Shown: piece after piece, positions 8,508-16,632 of the stretch
Position numbering within the stretch: the stretch's first letter is position 1
Layout: every line of letters starts with the position of its first letter
Source of the DNA: Caribbeanibacter sp964518305
GTDB taxonomy: Bacteria > Gemmatimonadota > Gemmatimonadetes > Palauibacterales > Palauibacteraceae
DNA: 30,116 nt
Reading direction: 5' to 3'
NCBI GenBank assembly: GCA_964518305.1
Contig: CAZFDK010000028.1
Span: 1-30,116 of the forward strand
Program-made: the position numbers and the translations under genes
The notes under the pieces: generated by a model
The model's input: only the letters and a program-made list of their open reading frames with translations
Told to the model about the DNA's origin: nothing
The model's database searches: none

Positions 8508-9065
8508 ATGCTGCACACTGGCCCCAAAGCGCGAACGGCTGGAGCCGCGGCCGGGATGACCGCCCCGGCGGTAGCGGGCGTACTCCTCCTCGGCCTGGTG
8601 GCGTGCTCCGGTTCGCCGACCCCGGACGACGGCGCGCCGGAAGCGGCGGCACCGGACTCGGTCCGGGGGACGGTGCGCCAGGTCGGGAACACCCCGTTCG
8701 TTCGCACCGTGGTGGAAGGAAGCGACACGGTCACCGTCACGGGCGATCTGGAGACCGAGATCTCCCGTCTCTCCGGCGCTCGCGTCCTGGTGACCGGGAC
8801 GCTCGCAAGGGGCGATCGTCCGGGCCCGAGTCTGGAGGCGGCCTCCTACGAGATCCTCTCCATCGACGGGCGCGAACCGGCGGTCGGGGTCCTGGCGGAG
8901 GACGACGAGGGATTCTACCTGGATCCCGGCGAGGGCGATCCGATACGGCTCCGCGCCGTGTCCTCGGGCCTGGCGGACCGGGTGGGCGCCAGGGTCTGGG
9001 TGGTGACCGGCGAGGACGGGTCGGTCCGACGCTACGGGATCCTCCGTCCGTCGGAGCAGCCGTAG
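8508..9065 (+). CDS. small predicted lipoprotein, function unknown
   Basis: 185 aa from the ATG at 8508; a start at 8556 (MTAPAVAG) is also possible and would keep the lipobox. The signal peptide has basic residues, then AVAGVLLLGLVAC, with the lipidated cysteine at residue 33. A Ser/Pro/Ala/Asp-rich linker follows, then a beta-rich region that looks like two repeats of an OB- or SH3-like element: VRGTVRQVGNTPFVRTVVEG at 52-71, and later PAVGVLAEDDEGFYLDPGEG. Phrases such as TVTGDLETEISRLSGARVLVTGTL suggest an OB-fold-type domain, but I cannot assign a family. It stands alone between the groESL terminator and thrS. No clear SD is seen; a TACATT hexamer lies 11 nt upstream of the ATG, so a very short leader is possible. 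Confidence 0.7.
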   Translation: MLHTGPKARTAGAAAGMTAPAVAGVLLLGLVACSGSPTPDDGAPEAAAPDSVRGTVRQVGNTPFVRTVVEGSDTVTVTGDLETEISRLSGARVLVTGTLARGDRPGPSLEAASYEILSIDGREPAVGVLAEDDEGFYLDPGEGDPIRLRAVSSGLADRVGARVWVVTGEDGSVRRYGILRPSEQP

Positions 9066-9085
9066 CTTCCACCGCACCGACGCAT

Positions 9086-9105
9086 ACCGGCGACGCTGCG
9101 CCGGT
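9086..9105 (+). terminator. weak hairpin between lipoprotein gene and thrS
   Basis: ACCGGCG (9086-9092) pairs with CGCCGGT (9099-9105) around a 6-nt loop. No T-run follows. It could be a Rho-linked 3' end of the lipoprotein transcript or part of the thrS leader. Confidence 0.3.
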
Positions 9106-9168
9106 CGTGGCGCGACGGCACGAGTCTCGCGCGCCCGGGCGAGGTCAGCACCATCATCATCGACGGGT

Positions 9169-11118
9169 ATGCCGATGAGCGACGACACGATCAGCATCCA
9201 TCTCCCCGACGGCTCCTCCCTCGAGCTCGACGAGGGCGCCACAGCCGCCGACGCGGCGGCCGCCATCGGACCGGGCCTGGCCCGCGACGCCGTGGCCGCA
9301 CGCGTGAACGGCGAGCTGTGGGACCTCGAGCGGGAGCTCCCCGACGACGCCGAGGTGGAGATCGTCACCCGGGGCGACGCGGACGAGGATGCCCTCTACG
9401 TGCTCCGCCACTCCGCGGCTCACGTGCTGGCCACTGCCGTCCGCGACCTGTGGCCGGAGGCCGGCATCGGCTTCGGACCGCCCGTGGAGGACGGCTTCTA
9501 CTACGACTTCGACGTGCCGGAGACCTTCACCCCGGAGGACCTCGAGGAGATCGAGGAGAAGATGGAGGAGGTCGTGGAGGAGGACTTCCCCTTCGAGCGC
9601 CGGGAGGTAAGCCGGGAGGAGGCTCGCGAACTCTTCAGCGACGACCCCCTGAAGCTGGAGCGGCTGGAGGAGATACCCGAGGACGAGACCATCTCCGTCT
9701 ACCGGGACGGTCCGTTCCTGGACCTGTGCCGCGGCCCCCACGTCCCCGACACCGGGGAAGTGGAGAACTTCCGGCTGACCAGTGCCGCCGGAGCCTACTG
9801 GCGGGGCGACGAGTCGAACCAGATGCTGCAGCGCATCTACGGAACCGCCTTCTACTCCGAGGACGCGCTGGAGCAACACCTGCAGCGGATCGAGGAGGCC
9901 AGGAAGCGAGATCACCGTAAGCTGGGACAGGAGCTCGGCCTGTTCAGCATCCAGGAGGAGGTCGGCCCGGGGCTGGTCCACTGGCATCCGAAGGGGGCCC
10001 GGATCCAGAAGCAGCTCCGCGACTGGCTCGAGGACGAGCTGGACCGTCGGGGCTACGAGTTCGTCTACACCCCGCACATCACCAGCGAAGAGCTCCTTGA
10101 CCGGTCCGGCCACCTGGAGGCGTACCGGGAGATGATGTATCCCCCGATGGAGGTGGAGGGGGAGCGCGAGCCGTACCGTCTCAAGCCCATGAACTGCCCG
10201 ATGCACACCCTGATCTTCGACTCGGAGACCCGGAGTTACCGGGATCTCCCGATTCGCCTGTCGGAGATCGCCAACGTGTACCGACACGAGCGCTCCGGGA
10301 CCCTCCATGGCATGCTGCGCGTCCGGATGCTGACCATGGACGACGCGCACGTCTTCTGCACCCCGGATCAGATCGAGGACGAGATCGTCGACATCCTGGA
10401 CCTGGTGGACCTGGTGATGAACACCTTCGGGTTCGACTATCGGTACGATCTGGCCACCCGGCCCGAGGATCGGATCGGCGAGGAGGACGTGTGGGACCAG
10501 GCCGAGGACGCCCTGGAGCAGGCCCTGGAGGGAGCTGCCGGGAGCTACGAGATCGACGAGGGAGGAGGCGCGTTCTACGGCCCCAAGATCGACATCAAGT
10601 TCGAGGACGCCCTGGGCCGGGACTGGCAGGGCGCAACCATCCAGCTCGACTTCGTGCTCCCGGAGCGCTTCGAGCTCGAGTACATCGGCTCCGACAACAG
10701 CCCGCACCGTCCCGTGATGATCCACCGGGCGATCCTGGGGACCATGGAGCGCTTCGTCGGAGGCCTCATCGAGCACTTCGGCGGAGCCTTCCCGCTGTGG
10801 CTGGCTCCGGAGCAGGTCCGCGTTCTGCCGATCACCGACGACGAGATCGAGGGCGCCCGGGAGGTGGCCGCCCGGCTCGACGACGCCGGGCTCCGGGTCT
10901 CGCTGGACAGCGAGTCTGACACCCTGAGCTACCGCATCCGCGAGGCGGAGCTGGAGAAGATCCCCTACACGCTGGTCGTCGGACAGCGGGAGCTGGAGGC
11001 CGGAACGGTGGCCGTCCGGGCCCGCGGGGCCGAGGACAAGCAGGTGGAGATGACCGTGGAGGAGTTTTTGGGCCGGGCACGTGAGCAGGTGGAGAGCAGG
11101 GCCCTGGAGCCGTACTGA
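9169..11118 (+). CDS. thrS: threonine--tRNA ligase
   Basis: 649-aa class II synthetase charging tRNA-Thr. Order: TGS domain (about 5-65, ISIHLPDGSSLELDEG), editing/SAD domain with RHSAAHVLA (HxxxH near 79-83) and GFYYDFDV, then the catalytic core. The zinc ligands expected from E. coli ThrRS are present: C343 in MNCPMH, H394 in DDAHVFC and H519 in MIHRAILGTMERF. Motif 2 is NVYRHERSGTLHGMLRVR; the C-terminal anticodon-binding domain begins about 545 (LWLAPEQVRVLPI). The start is ATG 9169 or, six bases on, ATG 9175; upstream spacing does not decide. It leads the translation cluster thrS-rpmI-rplT-pheST, in which infC would normally come next but is absent. Confidence 0.97.
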   Translation: MPMSDDTISIHLPDGSSLELDEGATAADAAAAIGPGLARDAVAARVNGELWDLERELPDDAEVEIVTRGDADEDALYVLRHSAAHVLATAVRDLWPEAGIGFGPPVEDGFYYDFDVPETFTPEDLEEIEEKMEEVVEEDFPFERREVSREEARELFSDDPLKLERLEEIPEDETISVYRDGPFLDLCRGPHVPDTGEVENFRLTSAAGAYWRGDESNQMLQRIYGTAFYSEDALEQHLQRIEEARKRDHRKLGQELGLFSIQEEVGPGLVHWHPKGARIQKQLRDWLEDELDRRGYEFVYTPHITSEELLDRSGHLEAYREMMYPPMEVEGEREPYRLKPMNCPMHTLIFDSETRSYRDLPIRLSEIANVYRHERSGTLHGMLRVRMLTMDDAHVFCTPDQIEDEIVDILDLVDLVMNTFGFDYRYDLATRPEDRIGEEDVWDQAEDALEQALEGAAGSYEIDEGGGAFYGPKIDIKFEDALGRDWQGATIQLDFVLPERFELEYIGSDNSPHRPVMIHRAILGTMERFVGGLIEHFGGAFPLWLAPEQVRVLPITDDEIEGAREVAARLDDAGLRVSLDSESDTLSYRIREAELEKIPYTLVVGQRELEAGTVAVRARGAEDKQVEMTVEEFLGRAREQVESRALEPY

Positions 11119-11310
11119 GCTCAAGCGGTGCGCCGGCGGGCAACTTGCATCGATTACCTGCCGCTACGACGAGTACCCGGTGCTCCGCGGCTGCGCCGGC
11201 GAAACAGTGGTCGGCCCGAGCCGTACACACCATCCGCATCCGCGACCGGTTGCGCCCGTGCGCTCGAGGCGGGAGCGGCTGAGAAGGCAGGAAGACGAGG
11301 AGGTACCCAC
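11119..11310 (+). promoter_or_regulatory. rpmI leader with paired CGCCGGCG arms; no infC
   Basis: 192 nt between thrS and rpmI, too short for infC. CGCCGGCG occurs at 11131-11138 and 11194-11201; being self-complementary, the two copies can pair and close a 55-nt interior. AGGAGG shortly before 11306 provides the rpmI ribosome-binding site. Leaders here are known in other phyla to be regulated by L20, but no family match is claimed. Confidence 0.4.
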
Positions 11311-11508
11311 ATGACGAAGCAGAAGACCCGCAAGGCCGCCGCGAAGCGGTTCAAGAAGACCGGCAGCGGCCACTACAAGCGCAAGAAGGCCGGCAAGAGC
11401 CACATCCTGACCAAGAAGAGTCCGAAGCGGAAGCGCCACCTCCGCAAGGACACCCTCGTTTCGGACGCCGACAAGAAGCGCGTCCGCCGGATGCTGGCCA
11501 GCGGCTGA
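11311..11508 (+). CDS. rpmI: 50S ribosomal protein L35 (bL35)
   Basis: 65 aa, standard length. The sequence is very basic and contains KTRKAAAKRFKKTGSGHYKR and AGKSHILTKKSPKRKRHLRK, the bL35 signature. The ATG at 11311 follows GAGGAGG with about 6-nt spacing; a longer in-frame reading from 11128 lacks homology. It binds 23S rRNA in the large subunit and is followed 140 nt later by rplT. Confidence 0.97.
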   Translation: MTKQKTRKAAAKRFKKTGSGHYKRKKAGKSHILTKKSPKRKRHLRKDTLVSDADKKRVRRMLASG

Positions 11509-11648
11509 CGCCGCGGCCCGCCGCGCCCGCTTCCGAGAGAGGGCCGGCGGCACTCCGGAGTCGGCCGAGTGAACGAAGAAGAACGGGTTCGGCCCGCGCC
11601 GTGACGGCACGGGTCGGCCCGTCCACGTGCAGCAGGGAAGGTCCTGAC
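11509..11648 (+). promoter_or_regulatory. rpmI-rplT intercistronic region with repeated hairpin motifs
   Basis: 140 nt, unusually long for this gene pair. It holds the palindrome ACTCCGGAGT (about 11551-11560), and ACGGGT-TCGGCCCG (from about 11583) recurs as ACGGGTCGGCCCGT (from about 11609), the latter being a 5-bp stem with a 4-nt loop. GGAAGG (11636-11641) is the rplT SD. Autoregulation by L20 binding is known in E. coli and Bacillus leaders; whether it applies here is an inference. Confidence 0.35.
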
Positions 11649-12005
11649 ATGCCCAGAGTGAAGAGCAACGTCGCGCGCAACAAGCGCAAGAAGAAGATCA
11701 TGGACGCCGCCAAGGGGTACTTCGGCGGTCGCTCCAAGCTCTACCGGATCGCGAAGAACCGGGTGGAGAAGAGCTGGGAGCACGCCTACCGCGGTCGGAA
11801 GCAGAAGAAGCGCGACTTCCGCAAGCTGTGGATCCAGCGGATCAACGCCGCCTCGCGGCAGCACGACATGCCGTACTCCCGGTTCATCCACGGACTGGAC
11901 GAGGCCGACGTCGAGCTGAACCGGAAGGTCCTGGCCGACCTGGCGGTCCGCGAGCCGGAGGCGTTCGCCGAGCTCGTACGGGTGGCCAGGGACCAGCTGG
12001 ACTGA
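11649..12005 (+). CDS. rplT: 50S ribosomal protein L20 (bL20)
   Basis: 118 aa, the usual bL20 length. MPRVKSNVARNKRKKKIM, AKGYFGGRSKLYRIAKN and RGRKQKKRDFRKLWIQRI are classic bL20 blocks: a long basic N-terminal helix and a globular C-terminal domain that binds 23S rRNA and, in several species, its own mRNA. The start is fixed by the MPRVK N terminus; upstream codons in frame are not conserved. pheS begins 3 nt after the stop. Confidence 0.97.
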   Translation: MPRVKSNVARNKRKKKIMDAAKGYFGGRSKLYRIAKNRVEKSWEHAYRGRKQKKRDFRKLWIQRINAASRQHDMPYSRFIHGLDEADVELNRKVLADLAVREPEAFAELVRVARDQLD

Positions 12006-12008
12006 AGG

Positions 12009-13070
12009 GTGTCGGACGAGTCGGGGGCGGCCACCGAGGCCGGCCGCGACCTGCTCGAGCGCCTGGACCGCATTCGCTCCGAGGGCGTGGCCGCCCTCGA
12101 GGCGGCCGGTAACGAGGAACAGCTCGAAGAGGCCCGGGTGGAGTACCTGGGTCGGAGCGGGGAGCTGGCGGCCATCACCGCGGGCATCGGCGACCTCCCG
12201 CCGGAGGACCGCCCGGTGGTCGGACGGCGCGCCAACCGGGTCAAGACCCGTCTCCAAGAGGCCTACGAGAGCCGGGAGGCGGAGCTGGAGCGGGAGGCCC
12301 GGAAGAGGGAGGCCGAGTCCCGGGACCTCACCCTGCCCGGCCGCGCGGAGTGGCGCGGCGGCACGCACCCCGTCACGCAGGTCATCGACGAGATCTGCGA
12401 CATCTTCTCGGAAATCGGATTCTCCCGCGTCCGGGGGCCCGAGGCCGAGACCGAGTGGTACAACTTCACGGCGCTGAACATTCCGCTGGACCACCCGGCC
12501 GCGGACATGCACGACACCTTCTACCTGGACGACGGCGTGGTCCTGCGCACCCACACCTCACCCGTCCAGGCGCGGATCATGGAGGAGCACGCTCCCCCGA
12601 TCCGGATCGTGGTCCCCGGGCTCTGCTACCGGCGCGACGCCTTCGATCCGAGCCACGCCCCGGCCTTCGAACAGATCGAGGGGCTTGCCGTGGACGAGGG
12701 CGTGAACTTCGTGGAGTTCCGCTCCGCCATCGACTTCTTCGTCCACCGCTTCTTCGGCGAGGACACCCGCACGCGGTTCCGCCCGTCCTACTTCCCGTTC
12801 ACGGAGCCCTCGGCCGAGGTCGACGTCTCCTGCCCGATGTGCGACGGCGCCGGCTGCTCCACGTGCAAGAATTCCGGATGGATCGAGATCATGGGTGCCG
12901 GGATGGTGGACCCGGCGGTGTTCGAGGCGGTGGGCTACGACCCGGAGCGGTACACGGGATACGCCTTCGGGATGGGCCCGGCACGGATCGCCATGATCCG
13001 CCACCGTATCCCGGACATGCGTCTCCTCTACCGCGGCGACGTCCGCTTCCTGGAGCAGTTCGTCCGATGA
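12009..13070 (+). CDS. pheS: phenylalanine--tRNA ligase alpha subunit
   Basis: 353 aa. An N-terminal coiled-coil arm (1-100) is followed by the class II core: YNFTALNIPLDHPAADMHDTF, RTHTSPVQARIME (motif 2 region), CYRRDAFDPSHAPAFEQIEG, FRPSYFPFTEPSAEVD and motif 3 GMGPARIAMIRHRIPDMR. A four-cysteine knuckle CPMC...CSTC near residues 278-289 sits before GWIEIMGAGMV; such cysteines occur in many bacterial PheS proteins and may hold a metal. It starts with GTG 3 nt after rplT and forms the alpha2-beta2 enzyme with pheT 16 nt downstream. Confidence 0.97.
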   Translation: MSDESGAATEAGRDLLERLDRIRSEGVAALEAAGNEEQLEEARVEYLGRSGELAAITAGIGDLPPEDRPVVGRRANRVKTRLQEAYESREAELEREARKREAESRDLTLPGRAEWRGGTHPVTQVIDEICDIFSEIGFSRVRGPEAETEWYNFTALNIPLDHPAADMHDTFYLDDGVVLRTHTSPVQARIMEEHAPPIRIVVPGLCYRRDAFDPSHAPAFEQIEGLAVDEGVNFVEFRSAIDFFVHRFFGEDTRTRFRPSYFPFTEPSAEVDVSCPMCDGAGCSTCKNSGWIEIMGAGMVDPAVFEAVGYDPERYTGYAFGMGPARIAMIRHRIPDMRLLYRGDVRFLEQFVR

Positions 13071-13086
13071 CGAGGATCGCGATCGC

Positions 13087-15573
13087 ATGAGGATCTCGGT
13101 CAACTGGCTGCGGGAGCTCCTTCCGGAACTGGACGCCGACGCCGGAGAGATCGCCGACCGGCTCAGCGAGCGGGCGGTGCCGGTGGAGGAGCTGGTGCGC
13201 GTGGGCGAGGGCCTGAACGACCTGGTGGTGGCCCGCGTGCGAGAGACCCGGCCGCACCCGAACGCCGATCGCCTCACGCTGTGCCGCGTGGACCCGGGGA
13301 GCGGAGAGGACGTCGACGTGGTGTGCGGCGCTCCGGTCATCCACGAGGGGGTGCACTACCCGTGGGTCCCGCCCGGCGGCCGCCTCCCCGGCGGCATGGA
13401 GGTCGAGGAGCGGGAGATCCGCGGAGAGCGGAGCGCAGGCATGCTGTGCTCCGAGCACGAGCTCGGGCTGGGCCCCGACGAGAGCGGTATCCTGGCGCTG
13501 TCGGAGGGGGTCGAGGCGGGGCAGCCGCTGGGCGAGGCCCTGGGCCTGCCCGACACCTGCCTGGTCCTTGACCTGACGCCGAACCGCGTCGACCTGGCGG
13601 GGCATGTGGGCGTGGCGCGAGAGGTGGCGCCCCGGGAGGGCGAGGGGCCGGTGCTTCGGTCCCTCGATGGGGCGGACTGGAGCCCGCGGTGGCGGGACGG
13701 CGTGGAGAGCGCCGACGCCGCCGGCGTCTCCGTGACCGTGGAATCCCCGGAGCGCTGTCCCCGGTACCTGGGCGCCGTGATCCGTGACGTGGAGGTCGGG
13801 GAATCCCCGGCGTGGCTGGCCGGGCGCCTTCGCGCCCTGGGAGCCCGTCCCGTGAACAACGTGGTGGACGCCACCAACTGGGTGCTGCACGAGCTGAACC
13901 AGCCACTGCACGCCTTCGATCTCGGGACGGTCGAAGGGGCGGAGATCCGGGTGCGGCCGGCCGAGGAGGGTGAGGAGCTGCGGACCCTGGACGGCAGGGA
14001 GCGCGCGCTCTCACCCGAGGCCACGGTCATCGCCGACGCCCGGTCGCCGGTGGGACTGGCCGGCGTCATGGGCGGCGAGGAGAGCGAAGTCACGGCCGGC
14101 ACGGGGGAGGTCTTCCTCGAGTGCGCCTACTTCGACCCCTCGAGCACGCGGGACACGGCCCGCTCCGTGGACCTCTCCACGGATGCTTCCTATCGCTTCG
14201 AACGGGGGATCGACCCCCGGGCGCAGGAGGAGGCGCTGGTCCGGTGCGTGGAGCTGATCCTGGCCACCGCCGGCGGCGACGCGGCCGCGGAGGCGGTCCG
14301 GATCGGCGGGGAGCCCGCACCTCGCCGGGAGGTGGCCCTGCGGACGAGACGCGTCCGGCAGGTGCTGGGGCGCGACGTGCCGCCGCCGAAGCTCCAACGC
14401 CTGCTGGAGCCACTGGGCTTCGAGGAGGTCGACGGGTCGGCCGGGGCGTCTACCCCGTCCGATGCCCGACTGATGTTCAGAGTGCCGGGGTGGCGCGGCG
14501 ACGTGGAGCGCGAGATCGACCTGGTGGAGGAGGTGGCCCGCCGCCAGGGCTACGAGAGCTATCCCACGGAGCGCCCCGCCTTCCGGCCGAGCAGCGTCCC
14601 CTCGGACCCGACCTGGGAACGGGCCGAGCGGGTGCGCCGCTGGCTCTCCGGCCGTGGGCTGCTGGAGGCCCGGAGCCTGAGCCTGGTGCCGGAGGACAGG
14701 GTAGACGCCGATCGCGCCGTGCCCCTGCTGCACCCGCTGTCGGAGGACGAGGATCACCTCCGCGACGCCCTGGTTCCCCCGCTCCTGGACCGGGTGGAGC
14801 ACAACTTCTCGCGCGGTCGACGGTCCGTGCGCCTGTACGAGATCGGCACCGTCTTCCGGCGGCGCCGGGCCGACGCCGACGCCGAGGCCTCGGAGCGGCT
14901 GCCCGCGGAGGAGATGCGCGCAGCGGCTGTCCTCACCGGACGCCGCCGTCCCGAGCACTGGAGCGGGGACGACGTCCTCGTGGACCTGTGGGACCTGAAG
15001 GCCCTGGCTTCCGAGATCGCTGACCTGTGGCTGCACGGGGAGATCGTCGCCGGCGGAGACCCCCCCTCCGAGCATCCGGGGGTGGTGCCCCCGGGGGTGG
15101 AACGCTGGCTCGGGCCGGAGCGGTTCTGGCTGCTGGACGACGGAGGCCACGTGGAGGGCGCGGCCGGCCGCGTGCGTCCCGAGGTGCTGGAGACGCCGGA
15201 CTGGGCGGGCCCGATCTTCGGCCTGGAACTCCGACTCGGGTCGGTGCGGGTCGACGAGACACCGGTGCATCGCGGACTCTCCACCTATCCCGCCGTACGG
15301 TGGGACCTGGCGTTCACCGTGGAGGAGGACGTGCCGGTGGCCGACATGGAGGCGACGATTCGGGACGCGACGCCCGCGAACGTCCTGGACGAGCTGCGGC
15401 TCTTCGACGTCTACCGCGGCGAGGAGATCGAGGAGGGACGCAGGAGCCTGGCCTGGCGGTTCACCTTCCGGGCCGACGACCGTACGCTTGAGGAACGGGA
15501 GGTCGAGAAAGTCATCTCAGACATCGTCGACGAGCTGGAGGGGCGCTATGGCGTCCGAGTCCGAACTTCCTGA
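13087..15573 (+). CDS. pheT: phenylalanine--tRNA ligase beta subunit
   Basis: 828 aa, full length. The N-terminal MRISVNWLRELLP leads into a tRNA-binding OB domain (about 40-155, RPHPNADRLTLCRVD and GERSAGMLCSEHELGLG), then LDLTPNRVDLAGHVGVARE, the B3/B4 editing domain (VNNVVDATNWVLHELNQPLH, GVMGGEES, RYERGID-like YRFERGIDP), B5, the catalytic-like B6/B7 region (EIGTVFRRR) and a C-terminal ferredoxin-fold anticodon-binding domain (STYPAVRWDLAF to the end). Its last 26 nt overlap the next gene. Confidence 0.97.
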   Translation: MRISVNWLRELLPELDADAGEIADRLSERAVPVEELVRVGEGLNDLVVARVRETRPHPNADRLTLCRVDPGSGEDVDVVCGAPVIHEGVHYPWVPPGGRLPGGMEVEEREIRGERSAGMLCSEHELGLGPDESGILALSEGVEAGQPLGEALGLPDTCLVLDLTPNRVDLAGHVGVAREVAPREGEGPVLRSLDGADWSPRWRDGVESADAAGVSVTVESPERCPRYLGAVIRDVEVGESPAWLAGRLRALGARPVNNVVDATNWVLHELNQPLHAFDLGTVEGAEIRVRPAEEGEELRTLDGRERALSPEATVIADARSPVGLAGVMGGEESEVTAGTGEVFLECAYFDPSSTRDTARSVDLSTDASYRFERGIDPRAQEEALVRCVELILATAGGDAAAEAVRIGGEPAPRREVALRTRRVRQVLGRDVPPPKLQRLLEPLGFEEVDGSAGASTPSDARLMFRVPGWRGDVEREIDLVEEVARRQGYESYPTERPAFRPSSVPSDPTWERAERVRRWLSGRGLLEARSLSLVPEDRVDADRAVPLLHPLSEDEDHLRDALVPPLLDRVEHNFSRGRRSVRLYEIGTVFRRRRADADAEASERLPAEEMRAAAVLTGRRRPEHWSGDDVLVDLWDLKALASEIADLWLHGEIVAGGDPPSEHPGVVPPGVERWLGPERFWLLDDGGHVEGAAGRVRPEVLETPDWAGPIFGLELRLGSVRVDETPVHRGLSTYPAVRWDLAFTVEEDVPVADMEATIRDATPANVLDELRLFDVYRGEEIEEGRRSLAWRFTFRADDRTLEEREVEKVISDIVDELEGRYGVRVRTS

Positions 15574-15865
15574 TTCCACTCCGGAGCAGGAGCTCCGGGC
15601 CCTGGAGGAGACCGTCGATCAGCTCCTGGAGGTGCTGACCTCCGTGAGAAAGCGGGCGCGGGAGGCGGAGGAAGCCCACGAGGAGCTGCGCGCCGCGCTG
15701 GCCCGGACCGAGGGCGAGGAGGGGGAGGAGCCGGCCTCGGCCGAGGAACGGCTGCGGAAGCTCACCGAGGAGAACGAGCGCCTGCGCTCCATCCTCGACC
15801 AGGGACGGGAGAAGGCCGAGCGCATCCGAAGCCGGCTGATCCTTCTGGAGGACGAGGCCACGTGA
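15548..15865 (+). CDS. coiled-coil protein upstream of zapA
   Basis: 105 aa, almost entirely predicted helix with heptad-like leucines (LRALEETVDQLLEVLTSV, RLRKLTEENERLRSILDQ) and very acidic/basic composition. The start at 15548 lies 26 nt inside pheT and its stop overlaps the zapA GTG, so it is probably translated from the pheT transcript and coupled to zapA. No family can be named; similar short coiled-coil genes occur beside zapA elsewhere and could partner with ZapA at the division site, which is an inference from context only. Confidence 0.75.
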   Translation: MASESELPDSTPEQELRALEETVDQLLEVLTSVRKRAREAEEAHEELRAALARTEGEEGEEPASAEERLRKLTEENERLRSILDQGREKAERIRSRLILLEDEAT

Positions 15866-16158
15866 ACGACGACCAGATACAGACCGTCCCGGTCCAGATC
15901 TTCGGCGAGGAATACGTGATCCGGACCGACCAGGACGAGGAGCACACCCGCGAGTGTGCGGCCTACGTGGACGACGCCATCGAAGAGGCGCACCTCCGGG
16001 GCCACGTCTCGGAGTCGAAGGCGGCGATCCTCGCGGCCATGGAGATCGCTGACGAGCTGCTCCGGCTCCGCGAGGACCGCGAGGTCGAGAACCGTCAGAT
16101 GGCCCTGCGGCTGCGCCAGCTCCGGCGCCGGATGGAGGAGAGCCTGGACGACTCCTAG
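15862..16158 (+). CDS. zapA: cell division protein ZapA
   Basis: 98 aa. The N-terminal beta-strand segment VPVQIFGEEYVIRTDQDEEH is followed by the AAYVDDAIEEA helix, then a long C-terminal coiled coil (SKAAILAAMEIADELLRLRE onward), the ZapA architecture. ZapA bundles FtsZ filaments at mid-cell. It starts with GTG overlapping the preceding TGA (GTGA). A candidate 6S RNA and rny follow, a neighbourhood shared with several Bacteroidota-side genomes. Confidence 0.88.
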   Translation: MNDDQIQTVPVQIFGEEYVIRTDQDEEHTRECAAYVDDAIEEAHLRGHVSESKAAILAAMEIADELLRLREDREVENRQMALRLRQLRRRMEESLDDS

Positions 16159-16269
16159 GGCGAGTCGGCCTCCACGGCCCCGACCACACGATCCCGGGCG
16201 CCGGCGGACGTCCTTCGGCGTCATGTTGTACGAGACCACGCCCTGTGACCGTACCCGTGCGCATGAGGG

Positions 16270-16466
16270 CTCCGGCACTCGAGCGGTCGGCTTCGGTGCG
16301 AGAACCGCCCAATCTTCACCTGACCTCGGGACCGGGCAACCCGCGGGTACGCCCGCCGGCCGTCCGGTTGCGGGGGCAGTGGACCGTGGGCAAGTTGGAA
16401 TCGGTAAAAAACGGGTACGCGACGACGGCCGGGCCGTGCTGTCCGACCGCGCTCCCGAATGGCTGT
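16270..16466 (+). ncRNA. ssrS: candidate 6S RNA
   Basis: No ORF with homology occupies the 474 nt between zapA and rny, yet a terminator ends the interval. GAGC-GGTCGG (16281-16290) pairs with CCGACC-GC-GCTC (16443-16454), ten pairs with a 2-nt bulge, closing a 174-nt structure, the size of 6S RNA. Inside, CCAA...CAC can pair with GTG...TTGG across an internal loop, and an apical arm forms from GCAACC (16337-16342) with GGTTGC (about 16366-16371) enclosing GCGGG-TACG-CCCGC. A long interrupted rod with internal bubbles is the 6S design (an RNA mimic of an open promoter that binds RNA polymerase). 6S lies by zapA in many bacteria. The ends are estimates. The promoter is uncertain: TTGTAC (16226-16231) with a GTACCC 19 bp on is weak. 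Confidence 0.5.
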
Positions 16467-16480
16467 TCGAGTCGCGTGTG

Positions 16481-16515
16481 AAGCCGGCGGTCGCACCCAG
16501 CCGCCGGCCTTTTTT
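16481..16515 (+). terminator. intrinsic terminator downstream of the 6S-like RNA
   Basis: GCCGGCGG (16483-16490), 10-nt loop, CCGCCGGC (16501-16508), then six T residues at 16510-16515. It ends the transcript that includes zapA and/or the structured RNA, and isolates rny. Confidence 0.9.
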
Positions 16516-16632
16516 GTGTTGGTGACGGGGACGCTCGACGTCCCTGCTCAGGCAGTGGGCCGGAGCCTTCCGTGCAGCGAGCTGAGGGCGGAGGCCATGC
16601 TGCTCCAGGATAGATGACCGGAGCCGCTCGAT
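16516..16632 (+). promoter_or_regulatory. rny upstream region
   Basis: Being downstream of a strong terminator, this 117-nt gap should contain the promoter of the rny-recN run. A hairpin, GGGACG/CGTCCC (16528-16544, 5-nt loop), is the only clear structure; CCGGAG about 9 nt before 16633 is the likely SD. No confident -35/-10 pair is seen. Confidence 0.35.

Noticed and set aside
9157..11124. 655-codon open frame antisense to thrS
   Set aside because: Exact shadow of thrS; no motif, caused by high third-position GC. ThrRS motifs are on the plus strand.
11128..11310. infC remnant before rpmI
   Set aside because: Translation in all frames gives no IF3-like segment and the gap is too short.
16159..16632. 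SRP RNA, RNase P RNA or tmRNA in the zapA-rny gap
   Set aside because: The conserved cores of these RNAs (for example the GGAAG/AGCA SRP loop) are not present.
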